Shown: one piece after another, positions 16,264 through 23,819 of the stretch
Layout of the letters: every line of letters begins with the position of its first letter
How positions within the stretch are numbered: the first letter of the stretch is position 1
Assembly (NCBI GenBank): GCA_965224595.1
Contig: OZ245057.1
Span: 1,240,001 to 1,304,000, forward strand
Direction: 5' to 3'
Length of the DNA stretch: 64,000 bases
DNA from: Aliivibrio_A sp016764915
Lineage (GTDB): Bacteria > Pseudomonadota > Gammaproteobacteria > Enterobacterales > Vibrionaceae
Made by a program: the position numbers and the translations under genes
Notes under the pieces: generated by a model
What the model was told of the DNA's origin: nothing
Seen by the model: the letters and a program-made list of their open reading frames with translations, nothing else
The model's database searches: none

Positions 16264-16644
16264 TTATTGCTCACTAGCCGCTTTATTAAAGCGGTCGATG
16301 TAATCTTGAAGTGCTTTCTGGCTTCCTTTCAATAGCCTGCCACAATGCATAAAATACCACTCATTTGTCTGTTCAGAATCATTACTAAAAATATAACCTT
16401 TATATTCTAATTTTTGAACTTGAACTTTGGTATTTTCTTTAGATTCGGCTTCATTGATGAGCTCTCCAGATTCAGTAAACTCTGAAGGGTCAATTAATAC
16501 AGCAGCGTCAATCCACCAATCAATAGATTTTTTTACTGCAGTAATATTTCCTATCAGTATTTTATTCTGTAAACGGACTTTCCAACCGTTAGCATCATTA
16601 GATTTATTCTCAATACTGTATCCTCGATGAAAAACCTGGCTCAT
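16264..16644 (-). CDS. DUF3319-like hypothetical protein
   Basis: Cytoplasmic protein of about 126 residues, no signal peptide or membrane segment. It holds a GYSIENKS...WKVRLQNKILIGNITAVKKSIDWWID segment that resembles the Vibrio family DUF3319, in which one or two such modules occur; a second weaker module (KGYIFSNDSEQTNEWYFMHCGRLLKGS...LQDYIDRF) follows, so the protein may be an internal duplication. Start ATG at 16644 is chosen because GGGG lies upstream; 16656 is the longer reading. No function is known to me. It lies 32 bases upstream of yciH in the same direction. Confidence 0.55.
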   Translation of the reverse strand: MSQVFHRGYSIENKSNDANGWKVRLQNKILIGNITAVKKSIDWWIDAAVLIDPSEFTESGELINEAESKENTKVQVQKLEYKGYIFSNDSEQTNEWYFMHCGRLLKGSQKALQDYIDRFNKAASEQ

Positions 16645-16774
16645 AGGTAACCCCATGTTTATTTAATGTAATTTGGACTGTTCTGTCTTTTATATCATAA
16701 AATTGCTGTCGTTTCTTGGCTCGAATTAATTTATAGTTATGATGTTAATTAGTGATTTTCAAATAGGTTGATAA

Positions 16775-17713
16775 ATGAGCGACGAAATAGATCTTAAAGT
16801 ATGCAAAGAGTATTTCAGCTCGACCATTGTTGATGGTCAGCTATTGAACCGACTAACAGACAACAAATATTCATCTAATACTCTAATTTCTATCATGAAT
16901 GACTGGAATCGTTTTGTTGAATTTTGCCAAACAAAATCCGTTTCCCCTTTTCCCTCGTCTGTTACTGCAGTTAGACTCTATATCCAGAGTCAGAGAAAAA
17001 TTCGTAAATTATCGAGCTTAAAACGCTACCTGATTTCTATTGGCATCATTCATCGCTGTAACGATTTATCAGACCCAACCAACCACCGTCAGGTTAAATT
17101 TCTCTTGCAAGAATTGCGCCTAGAGAAGAAAAACGATGCAAAACAGGCATCTTCTTTTGAGTTAAAGCATCTAAAACGGTTAAATGAAAAACTCGACAAG
17201 TCAGATGATATTAAAGATATCAGAGATGTTTGTGTCTGGAATATCATGTTTGAGACGATGATCAAGCGATCTGAATTGAAATCATTAGGTATAGATCAAA
17301 TTGAATTGCTAGATGATAGCGCCACTCTGTCTGTTGATAAACAAAGCTATCGTTTAAGTGAACCGACTTCTGGTTATTTGAATCGATGGTTATCAGTGGC
17401 AAATATCAGTGATGGGATTGTATTTAGAAGTATTAACCGTCATGGCACGGTGGGAATTGAGTTACTAAATGACTCTTCTATTTATCGGATACTTCGTCGG
17501 GCAAGTGATGAGCTTGGATTGAAGGTTAAGTTCTCTGGCCAGTCTACACGTGTTGGTGCCACCCAAGAGCTTGCTCAACAAGGAGTCACATTGAAAGAGA
17601 TCCAAGCATTTGGTCGCTGGTCAAGCCCGGCAATGCCAGCTCAATATTTGGGTAACAAGCCCACTTCAGAACGTGAAAAGAGCAAGTTTAAAAAAACCAA
17701 ACCGTGGGATTAG
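16775..17713 (+). CDS. Tyrosine recombinase / phage-integrase family protein
   Basis: Site-specific recombinase-like protein of 312 residues. The N-terminal SAM-like core-binding domain (about 20-125) includes NTLISIMNDWNRFVEFC. The catalytic half has MIKRSELKSL (first Arg region), QSTRVGATQELAQQGVTLKEIQAFGRW (second Arg, with Gln where the first His usually lies, and Trp for the second) and PAMPAQYLG with the putative nucleophile Tyr. It belongs to the chromosomal type with S-x-R-V-G. No attachment site or island is evident next to it, and it is flanked by housekeeping genes, so it may be a resident protein. Close to, but facing away from, the dif element. Confidence 0.82.
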   Translation: MSDEIDLKVCKEYFSSTIVDGQLLNRLTDNKYSSNTLISIMNDWNRFVEFCQTKSVSPFPSSVTAVRLYIQSQRKIRKLSSLKRYLISIGIIHRCNDLSDPTNHRQVKFLLQELRLEKKNDAKQASSFELKHLKRLNEKLDKSDDIKDIRDVCVWNIMFETMIKRSELKSLGIDQIELLDDSATLSVDKQSYRLSEPTSGYLNRWLSVANISDGIVFRSINRHGTVGIELLNDSSIYRILRRASDELGLKVKFSGQSTRVGATQELAQQGVTLKEIQAFGRWSSPAMPAQYLGNKPTSEREKSKFKKTKPWD

Positions 17714-17728
17714 TGGTTTGGTCTTCTA

Positions 17729-18724
17729 TTATTTTACTGCGCGGTAGATAGCGGATTTTAAAAATTCAGAAAACGGTAATCCATTGTGCTCCATCAGTTT
17801 CGGAAACATGGAGATCGGTGTCATACCTGGAAAAGTATTAACCTCGTTCAGATAAATGGTGTTCTCTTCTGTTAAAAAGAAATCTATTCGCGCCAGATCT
17901 TTTAGCTTCATCTGCTTAAAGACTTTGTGGGCACAATGCTGAATAGTTGCAAGATGTTCTTCACTCAAACCTGATGCTTCTAATGTTGTCGTTGAGTGGC
18001 TATCAGAGCTGTATTTCTCTTCATAAGTATAAAATTTGCCTTCTGGTGAGCTTATCTCTCCGGGCTTAGTTACAAACAACTCTCCTTTATACTCATAGGC
18101 TGATACTTCCAGCTCACGAGGGGTCACCGACAGCTCAATTAACACTTGGTCTGAGTAAGTGAACGCACTGTCTATAGCTATCAATAGCTCCTCTTCATTA
18201 GTGACACTGTAGCATCCTACTGATGAGCCCTGACATGCCGCTTTTACAAATACTTTGTTCCAACGCGTTAACGCTGATTTCGCAAGCTCAATGCTCTCTG
18301 TGTTATTTTCACTAAGAAAAAGGTAAGGAGTATTAGGAATATCTAAAGCATCATACCAAAGCTTTGAGGTGATCTTATTAAAGCTGTTGGTGCTTGATTG
18401 CGCATCACAGCCTAAATATGGTGTTTTTGACATAGCGAATAGAGACTGAATATCCCCCGTTTCTCCTGGGAAGCCATGTATACACGGAATAGCATAATCA
18501 ATCGATGTTTTGCGGTCACCAATAGTCAACACACCATCGACTGTGAATTGGCAAGGTAGAGAAGTATGACGCTCAAACCAGCCTGAATCTTTAATTTCTA
18601 CAGAGATGACATTGAGGTTTTCGATGATGCCAAGCTGTTGCTCAATAAAGCCAGAAGAGACAAGTGAGACTTCATGTTCAGAGCCTGCACCCCCACAAAG
18701 GAGCAATACATTAATTTTGTTCAT
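17729..18724 (-). CDS. ddl: D-alanine-D-alanine ligase
   Basis: Cytoplasmic ATP-grasp enzyme joining two D-Ala for peptidoglycan synthesis, 331 residues. N-terminal LLCGGAGSEHEVSLVS is the signature, followed by PCIHGFPGETGDIQSLF, the ATP-grasp core FVKAACQGSSVGCYSV, and the metal/active-site region ARIDFFLTEENTIYLNEVNTFPGMTP. All motifs are intact. This is a second-chromosome type ddl of Vibrio, separate from the ddlB of the division cluster. It converges with the recombinase gene with 15 bases between stops. Confidence 0.95.
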   Translation of the reverse strand: MNKINVLLLCGGAGSEHEVSLVSSGFIEQQLGIIENLNVISVEIKDSGWFERHTSLPCQFTVDGVLTIGDRKTSIDYAIPCIHGFPGETGDIQSLFAMSKTPYLGCDAQSSTNSFNKITSKLWYDALDIPNTPYLFLSENNTESIELAKSALTRWNKVFVKAACQGSSVGCYSVTNEEELLIAIDSAFTYSDQVLIELSVTPRELEVSAYEYKGELFVTKPGEISSPEGKFYTYEEKYSSDSHSTTTLEASGLSEEHLATIQHCAHKVFKQMKLKDLARIDFFLTEENTIYLNEVNTFPGMTPISMFPKLMEHNGLPFSEFLKSAIYRAVK

Positions 18725-18802
18725 GTGCGTTGATTTCCAAGTCTAACAAATTGGGGATAATGACGAATAGCCTATAACTATGATTCAAGGGGAGTATTCA
18801 AT

Positions 18803-18822
18803 AAAAAAGGAGCCGAAGCTCC
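18803..18822 (-). terminator. Terminator after the SPOR lipoprotein gene
   Basis: On the minus strand GGAGC-TTCG-GCTCC, an ultra-stable tetraloop hairpin, is followed by six T. It is placed eight bases beyond the stop of the SPOR gene. Confidence 0.85.
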
Positions 18823-18829
18823 TTATTGA

Positions 18830-19399
18830 TTAATTTACTTTTATGATGCTTGGATATTGTGACTGTTTGATACTTTTAATGCTACGAGGAAATGGTTTCT
18901 GCTTTCTGATTGCTTCTGGTAAATATGGAATCGCGGCTTTAGCGTCTGCTTTGCTATTGAAGTTACCATAAAGCACACTGGTCCAATTCTTACCATTCAC
19001 CATTTTGTCATTGATCCATAACTGATCTCTGTTTGGCATGTTTTTCAGGTATTCATCAAGACGTGCGTTGTTTAGTAATGACACAATTTGTAAGGTGAAC
19101 GAAGAGTCAGTGTGAGCGGCTTTGTTACTTCTGACTGGTGGAGCAAGTGCTACGGTATTGCTGGTCGAGCTCTTTTCAATAGCAGCACCAGACTCTACAG
19201 CATTACTCTTAGACGGTACCGGTGTAATTATTTCTGCAGCAGGTTGTGCTTGCTGCTTTACAGGTTCTGCAGCTACGCTCTGTGTTTTCGCGTGTGCATA
19301 TACTTCTGTTTCAGATTCGGTAGTGATATCGGTGATGTAAGTATCAGTCGCACAGCCGGCGAGTAACATTGATAAGGTAATAACTGCGATTTTTTTCAT
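18830..19399 (-). CDS. SPOR-domain lipoprotein (DamX-like C-terminus)
   Basis: Predicted lipoprotein of about 189 residues. A short signal ends in the lipobox LLAGC (Cys 16 from the ATG at 19399; GTG at 19411 is the longer option). A low-complexity Ala/Pro/Glu/Ser region follows, then a C-terminal SPOR domain (FTLQIVSLLNNARLDEYLKN, WTSVLYGNFNSKADAKAAIPYLP, KPFPRSIKSI). SPOR domains bind denuded peptidoglycan at the septum, so a role at the cell wall or division site is likely. It faces away from patZ. Confidence 0.82.
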   Translation of the reverse strand: MKKIAVITLSMLLAGCATDTYITDITTESETEVYAHAKTQSVAAEPVKQQAQPAAEIITPVPSKSNAVESGAAIEKSSTSNTVALAPPVRSNKAAHTDSSFTLQIVSLLNNARLDEYLKNMPNRDQLWINDKMVNGKNWTSVLYGNFNSKADAKAAIPYLPEAIRKQKPFPRSIKSIKQSQYPSIIKVN

Positions 19400-19654
19400 T
19401 TTAATTTTCACATAGTTAGAAATCTAAAGCTATTTTGCCCTTGAGCGCACTAGCTTGCAACGATTGATTTTATTAAGAGGTGATCAATAGGCTATATGTC
19501 ACAACTTAACTTAAGAATGGTACCAAAATACCAAGCTAAGTTGATAATGTAAACTTAGATCACAATGAGACAACAGTTTGAATACCAAAGGTTTAGTTTT
19601 TCGTACAATATAAGAACAAAGAAGCTCTATTTTGAGTTAGATCTGGAGAGAGAA

Positions 19655-22333
19655 ATGCAAACGTTAGACAAGTTACTTAAACCTACGTCTGTTGCTGTCA
19701 TTGGTGCGTCCGATACTGAATATCGTGCTGGAAACATCATCATGCGTAATCTGTTGTCTGCAGGCTTTGATGGACCGATTATCCCGGTCACTCCTAAATA
19801 TCATTCTGTTCGCGGTGTGCTTGCCTACTCTTCAGTCGCAGATATGCCCATTATCCCTGATTTGGCTGTTCTGTGCACTAATGCCGCACGAAACTCACTA
19901 TTGCTCAAAGAATTGGGACAAAAGGGAGTTAAAGCAGCGATATTACTCTCTTCAGAGATGTCCATTGTTATCGACGACCATCAAGAAACAATGCTAAGCA
20001 AATGCAAAGTGATAGCAGCGAAATATGGGATTCGCTTATTGGGCCCAAACAGTTTGGGAATCATACTGCCTTGGCTTAATTTAAACGCTTCTTTCTCTCC
20101 TGTAACCGCTCTGAAAGGAAACATAGCATTTGTCTCTCAATCTGCAGCGGTGTGCACCACCATCCTTGATTGGGCTAATGATAAGCAAATTGGTTTCTCT
20201 TCATTAATTTCACTCGGGGATACGGCAGATATCGATTTTGCAGAGCTTCTTGATACCTTGTGCACTGACAGCAAAACTAACGCTATTTTGCTTTATATCG
20301 ACTCTATTACTGATGCCCGAAAATTTATGTCAGCCGCACGCGCTGCATCAAGAAACCGTAGAATATTAGTACTGAAAAGTGGTAACTCCACTCGTGGAGG
20401 AGAATCAGCAGTACGCCATTCCCAAGGCGCATTCAGTTTAGACGTGGTTTATGACTCTGCCATTCGTCGTGCTGGTATGCTTCGGGTTCCCAATACGCAT
20501 GAGTTGTTTGCGGCGGTAGAAACATTAGCGCATTCCGTTCCACTGCGAGGAGAGCGTTTGGCTATTATGTCCAATGGCCATGGACCAGCAACGATGGCCG
20601 TTGACACGCTGATGCAACGTGGCGGGAAGTTAGCAACGTTACTACCAGAAACCATCGAGTCGTTAAATCTTATTTTGCCGAAGAGTTGGTCGAAAGAAAA
20701 TCCGATCAATTTACTGGGTGATGCCAGTGTTGAACGCTATTGCCAAGTGTTAGAGATACTATTAAGCGACGGTAACTTTGATGCACTGTTGATCATGCAC
20801 TGCCCTTCTGCAATCTCACCATCAAAAGAAGCGGCAAATCGTATTATTGAAGTGATTAACAAGCACCCTAAAGGGAAACACTACAATATTCTAACTAATT
20901 GGTCTGGAGAAAAGAGTGCTAAAAGTGCTCGTTTGTTGTTCACTCAAGCAGGTTTTCCTACTTACAGAACTCCTGAAAGCTCTGTCGCCGCATTTGCTCA
21001 CCTGGTCGAATATCGCCGTAATCAAAAGCAGTTGATGGAGACACCAACATCGACGGGACAAATTTCTAAAGTTGATAAAGAGCAAGCACACCAATGGATT
21101 AAAAAGCGTGTTGTTCAGGGGACAAATCAGCTCGATACTCATCAGCTGCAAACCCTATTTCGCTTTTACGGATTTTCAGCGCTTGAAACCTGGATTGCCC
21201 TTGATACTTCTGAGGCGACGCACATCGCTGAGAATATTGGTTACCCAGTTGCTGTGAAATTGAGATCCCCTGATATCCCCTATAAGTCGGATGTTCAAGG
21301 AGTTATGCTCAGCCTAAACAGTGCACAAGAAGTTGCCAGTGGTGCGCAAGCCATCTTAGATAGAGTGAACATAAGTTATCCTGCAGCCCGAATTGATGGT
21401 TTAGTCATTCAATCAATGGCCAACCGTGCTGGAGCGCAAGAGTTAAGGGTAAAAGTAAACACTGATCCTATTTTTGGTCCGGTGATCTTACTGGGAGAAG
21501 GCGGTTCAGAGTGGGATGATAATCGAGATGCTGCCGTTGCTATTCCTCCATTAAATATGGCATTAGCCCGATATTTAGTCATGAATGCCATTAAAAGTGG
21601 CAAGATCAGAAATCAGAATCGACCTGACAAAATGAACATTGATGAATTGAGTTCTTTTTTGGTTCGGTTGTCGCAAATGATCATCGATTGCCCTGAAATT
21701 GTCGAGCTTGATATAAACCCCCTACTGGTATCAGGCAGTGAGTTAACCATTATCGATGCAGCATTGACACTTGAACCATTTGAAGGGAACTCCCATCAAC
21801 GACTTGCAATAAGGCCTTATCCAGACGAGCTTGAGCAGTGGGTAAACCTCAAAGATGGATCTGATGTTTTGCTTCGCCCTATTCTTCCTGAGGATGAGCC
21901 TAAGCATGCTGATTTTATCTCTAAGGTTTCTGTTGATGATCTCTATAAACGGTTTTTTTCAGATGTAGGGGAGTTAAATCATGAAGCGTTAGCGAACTTA
22001 ACTCAAATTGATTACGATCGTGAAATGGCATTTGTTGCGACAATCACAACCGGAGGGGATGAAAAGATTATTGCTGTGGCGCGAGCGGTTGCTGATCCAG
22101 AAAACATTGACGCTGAGTTTGCTATTTTGGTTCGTTCAGATCTTAAAGGTCAGGGTTTGGGACGAATATTGATGAGTAAAATCATCGAGTACTGTAGAGG
22201 TCATGGAACTAAAACCCTATCTGGAATGACAATGCCAAATAATCGAGGCATGATTCTGCTAGCACAAAAATTAGGTTTCGACATCGACATACAGATGGAA
22301 GATGGTGTTGTCGATATGTTATTGCATTTATAA
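19655..22333 (+). CDS. patZ: PatZ-type protein lysine acetyltransferase
   Basis: Large two-part enzyme of about 892 residues. Residues 1-460 match the NDP-forming acyl-CoA synthetase CoA-binding and ligase domains (VAVIGASDTEYRAGN, LLGPNSLGI, FVSQSAAVCTTILDWA). An ATP-grasp domain follows (VAVKLRSPDIPYKSDVQGV; ELDINPLLV). The last 170 residues are a GNAT acetyltransferase (LLRPILPEDEP, VRSDLKGQGLGRILMSKII). This is the layout of Pat/PatZ (YfiQ), which acetylates acetyl-CoA synthetase and other proteins. The ATG at 19655 has GGAG upstream and begins MQTLDKLLKP as in the family; a 30-codon longer reading from 19565 is unlikely. Confidence 0.92.
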   Translation: MQTLDKLLKPTSVAVIGASDTEYRAGNIIMRNLLSAGFDGPIIPVTPKYHSVRGVLAYSSVADMPIIPDLAVLCTNAARNSLLLKELGQKGVKAAILLSSEMSIVIDDHQETMLSKCKVIAAKYGIRLLGPNSLGIILPWLNLNASFSPVTALKGNIAFVSQSAAVCTTILDWANDKQIGFSSLISLGDTADIDFAELLDTLCTDSKTNAILLYIDSITDARKFMSAARAASRNRRILVLKSGNSTRGGESAVRHSQGAFSLDVVYDSAIRRAGMLRVPNTHELFAAVETLAHSVPLRGERLAIMSNGHGPATMAVDTLMQRGGKLATLLPETIESLNLILPKSWSKENPINLLGDASVERYCQVLEILLSDGNFDALLIMHCPSAISPSKEAANRIIEVINKHPKGKHYNILTNWSGEKSAKSARLLFTQAGFPTYRTPESSVAAFAHLVEYRRNQKQLMETPTSTGQISKVDKEQAHQWIKKRVVQGTNQLDTHQLQTLFRFYGFSALETWIALDTSEATHIAENIGYPVAVKLRSPDIPYKSDVQGVMLSLNSAQEVASGAQAILDRVNISYPAARIDGLVIQSMANRAGAQELRVKVNTDPIFGPVILLGEGGSEWDDNRDAAVAIPPLNMALARYLVMNAIKSGKIRNQNRPDKMNIDELSSFLVRLSQMIIDCPEIVELDINPLLVSGSELTIIDAALTLEPFEGNSHQRLAIRPYPDELEQWVNLKDGSDVLLRPILPEDEPKHADFISKVSVDDLYKRFFSDVGELNHEALANLTQIDYDREMAFVATITTGGDEKIIAVARAVADPENIDAEFAILVRSDLKGQGLGRILMSKIIEYCRGHGTKTLSGMTMPNNRGMILLAQKLGFDIDIQMEDGVVDMLLHL

Positions 22334-22362
22334 ATAATGGCTAAGGCGCAATAACGGCCTAT

Positions 22363-22437
22363 TTATTTCTTTGCCATCTCTTTTTTTACCATGATAAAAG
22401 CAGCTACTACAAAAACAACTAAAAGCACGATTTCCAT
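22363..22437 (-). CDS. 24-residue single-helix membrane peptide
   Basis: Small open frame MEIVLLVVFVVAAFIMVKKE ending MAKK, preceded by AGAGGA at a good distance. The first 17 residues form one hydrophobic helix, followed by a Lys-rich cytoplasmic tail, the usual form of bacterial regulatory micro-membrane proteins. It lies convergent between patZ and galE. No family was recognised. Being this short it could be a chance frame, but the ribosome site and clean topology argue for a real gene. Confidence 0.6.
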   Translation of the reverse strand: MEIVLLVVFVVAAFIMVKKEMAKK

Positions 22438-22557
22438 TTTTTATTCCTCTAATTATTCATTACCAGTAAATTACGTTGTAATGTTATCACTTTTATTAAC
22501 ACCTTGGCTGGAAATGTATGTTATTTGTGAGTTTTTTTTAAAATAAAGTGTAATAAA

Positions 22558-22582
22558 GCGAGAAGCGTCATACTCTTCTCGC
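22558..22582 (-). terminator. Terminator after galE
   Basis: GCGAGAAG and CTTCTCGC form an 8-bp stem with a 9-base loop, followed on the minus strand by TTTATTACACTTTATTTT. It lies just beyond the galE stop. Confidence 0.75.
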
Positions 22583-22593
22583 TCATATTGTCA

Positions 22594-23607
22594 TTAATCA
22601 GGGTAACCAGTTGGGTTCTTTTGCTGCCAGTTCCATGTATCTACGGTCATCTGTTTCAGATCGTAACTTGCTGACCAATCTAACTCTGTTTTCGCTTTAG
22701 CAGGGTCTGCCCAGCACTCTGCAATATCACCAGGCCTTCTATCGACGATGTTATAAGCGACAGTCTTACCAGACGCTTGTTCGAATGCTTTTACCATCTC
22801 TAACACGCTGTAACCAATTCCGGTACCCAAGTTATAAGTGTGTAGCCCGGATTTAGTGCCAACTTTATTCAATGCGGCAATATGGCCAGCAGATAGGTCA
22901 ACAACATGAATGTAGTCACGCACGCCAGTACCATCAGGGGTGGCGTAATCATCACCAAATACCGATAAAAACTCACGTCGGCCAATGGCGACTTGAGAGA
23001 TAAACGGCATTAAATTATTGGGGATCCCTTGAGGATCTTCACCTAATTCGCCACTTGGATGAGAGCCTACTGGGTTAAAGTAGCGTAGCAGAGTGATACT
23101 CCAATCTGGATTCGCCTGTTGAAAGTCGGTTAAACACTCTTCAACAATCAGCTTACTGCGTCCATATGGGTTGGTCGCACTGGTTGGAAAAGATTCATTG
23201 ATAGGAACAGATGCAGGATCGCCATATACGGTTGCAGAAGAGCTAAAGATAATAGATTTTACGTTAGCCCTTCGCATGGCATCAACAAGGACTAGAGTAC
23301 CAGTAACATTATTATCGTAGTACTCAAGGGGTTTTGCAACGGACTCACCAACAGCTTTCAAACCAGCAAAATGTATCACTGAGTCGATGTTGTGTTTAGA
23401 GAACACGGAGTCTAAAAACGTTTTGTCCCTGATATCACCCTGATAAAACAGTGGACGAAGCCCTGAAACAAGCTCAATTCTGTCGAGCACACTCTGCTTA
23501 CTGTTATCTAGATTATCAACAATAATCGGTGTCATGCCCTTTTCTATCATCTGGATACACGTGTGGCTTCCTATGTAGCCCATACCACCTGTTACTAATA
23601 CCTGCAT
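22594..23607 (-). CDS. galE: UDP-glucose 4-epimerase
   Basis: NAD-dependent extended SDR enzyme interconverting UDP-glucose and UDP-galactose, 337 residues. The cofactor loop GGMGYIGSHTCIQM is at the N-terminus, SSSATVYGD and NPYGRSKLIVEE give the catalytic Ser and YxxxK, and RYFNPVGSHPSGELGEDPQGIPNNLMPF is the typical GalE stretch. The length is that of E. coli GalE. It stands alone, with no other galactose gene nearby; supply of UDP-galactose for surface polysaccharide is a likely role. Its upstream side carries the remains of a GGDEF gene. Confidence 0.96.
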   Translation of the reverse strand: MQVLVTGGMGYIGSHTCIQMIEKGMTPIIVDNLDNSKQSVLDRIELVSGLRPLFYQGDIRDKTFLDSVFSKHNIDSVIHFAGLKAVGESVAKPLEYYDNNVTGTLVLVDAMRRANVKSIIFSSSATVYGDPASVPINESFPTSATNPYGRSKLIVEECLTDFQQANPDWSITLLRYFNPVGSHPSGELGEDPQGIPNNLMPFISQVAIGRREFLSVFGDDYATPDGTGVRDYIHVVDLSAGHIAALNKVGTKSGLHTYNLGTGIGYSVLEMVKAFEQASGKTVAYNIVDRRPGDIAECWADPAKAKTELDWSASYDLKQMTVDTWNWQQKNPTGYPD

Positions 23608-23669
23608 AATATCCTACCTAATCAGAATTATAGCGGTATTGTAGCAAAGCTTGATGGGTAATTGAGCAT

Positions 23670-23783
23670 TTATTTGTTATTTATAACTTTTGCGTTATCC
23701 ATATTTGAATCCGAGTTATAGATAAGGGTATAGCAGCCCTTTCCTTGTGCTTTTGAGTGGTACATTGCGGTTTTAAGCAAAAA
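23670..23783 (-). pseudogene. C-terminal remnant of a GGDEF (diguanylate cyclase) gene
   Basis: An unlisted minus-strand frame reads LLKTAMYHSKAQGKGCYTLI and then YNSDSNMDNAKVINNK before a TAA. AMYHSKAQGKGCY matches the conserved last motif of GGDEF domains (AD-x-ALY-x-AK-x-x-GRN). Nothing upstream continues the gene: the frame runs into the terminator of the IdrA-like gene. So about 37 codons of a lost diguanylate cyclase remain between galE and the oxidoreductase operon, marking an insertion or replacement junction close to 23784. Confidence 0.7.
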
Positions 23784-23813
23784 AAAGAGCAAGTGGGAGA
23801 AGCTCCCACTTGC
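23776..23813 (-). terminator. Terminator of the idr-like operon
   Basis: A perfect 11-bp stem, GCAAGTGGGAG with CTCCCACTTGC, around a 3-base loop, followed on the minus strand by TCTTTTTTT. It lies seven bases after the stop of the molybdoenzyme gene. Confidence 0.9.
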
Positions 23814-23819
23814 TGATAT

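Noticed and set aside
16775..17713. Tyrosine recombinase as the integrase of the dif element
   Set aside because: It is 2 kb beyond dif, surrounded by resident genes, and elements at dif normally use host XerCD.
19112..19366. Open frames antisense to the SPOR gene
   Set aside because: They are shadows of a real gene: no ribosome site and a composition that reflects the Ala/Pro/Glu region on the other strand.
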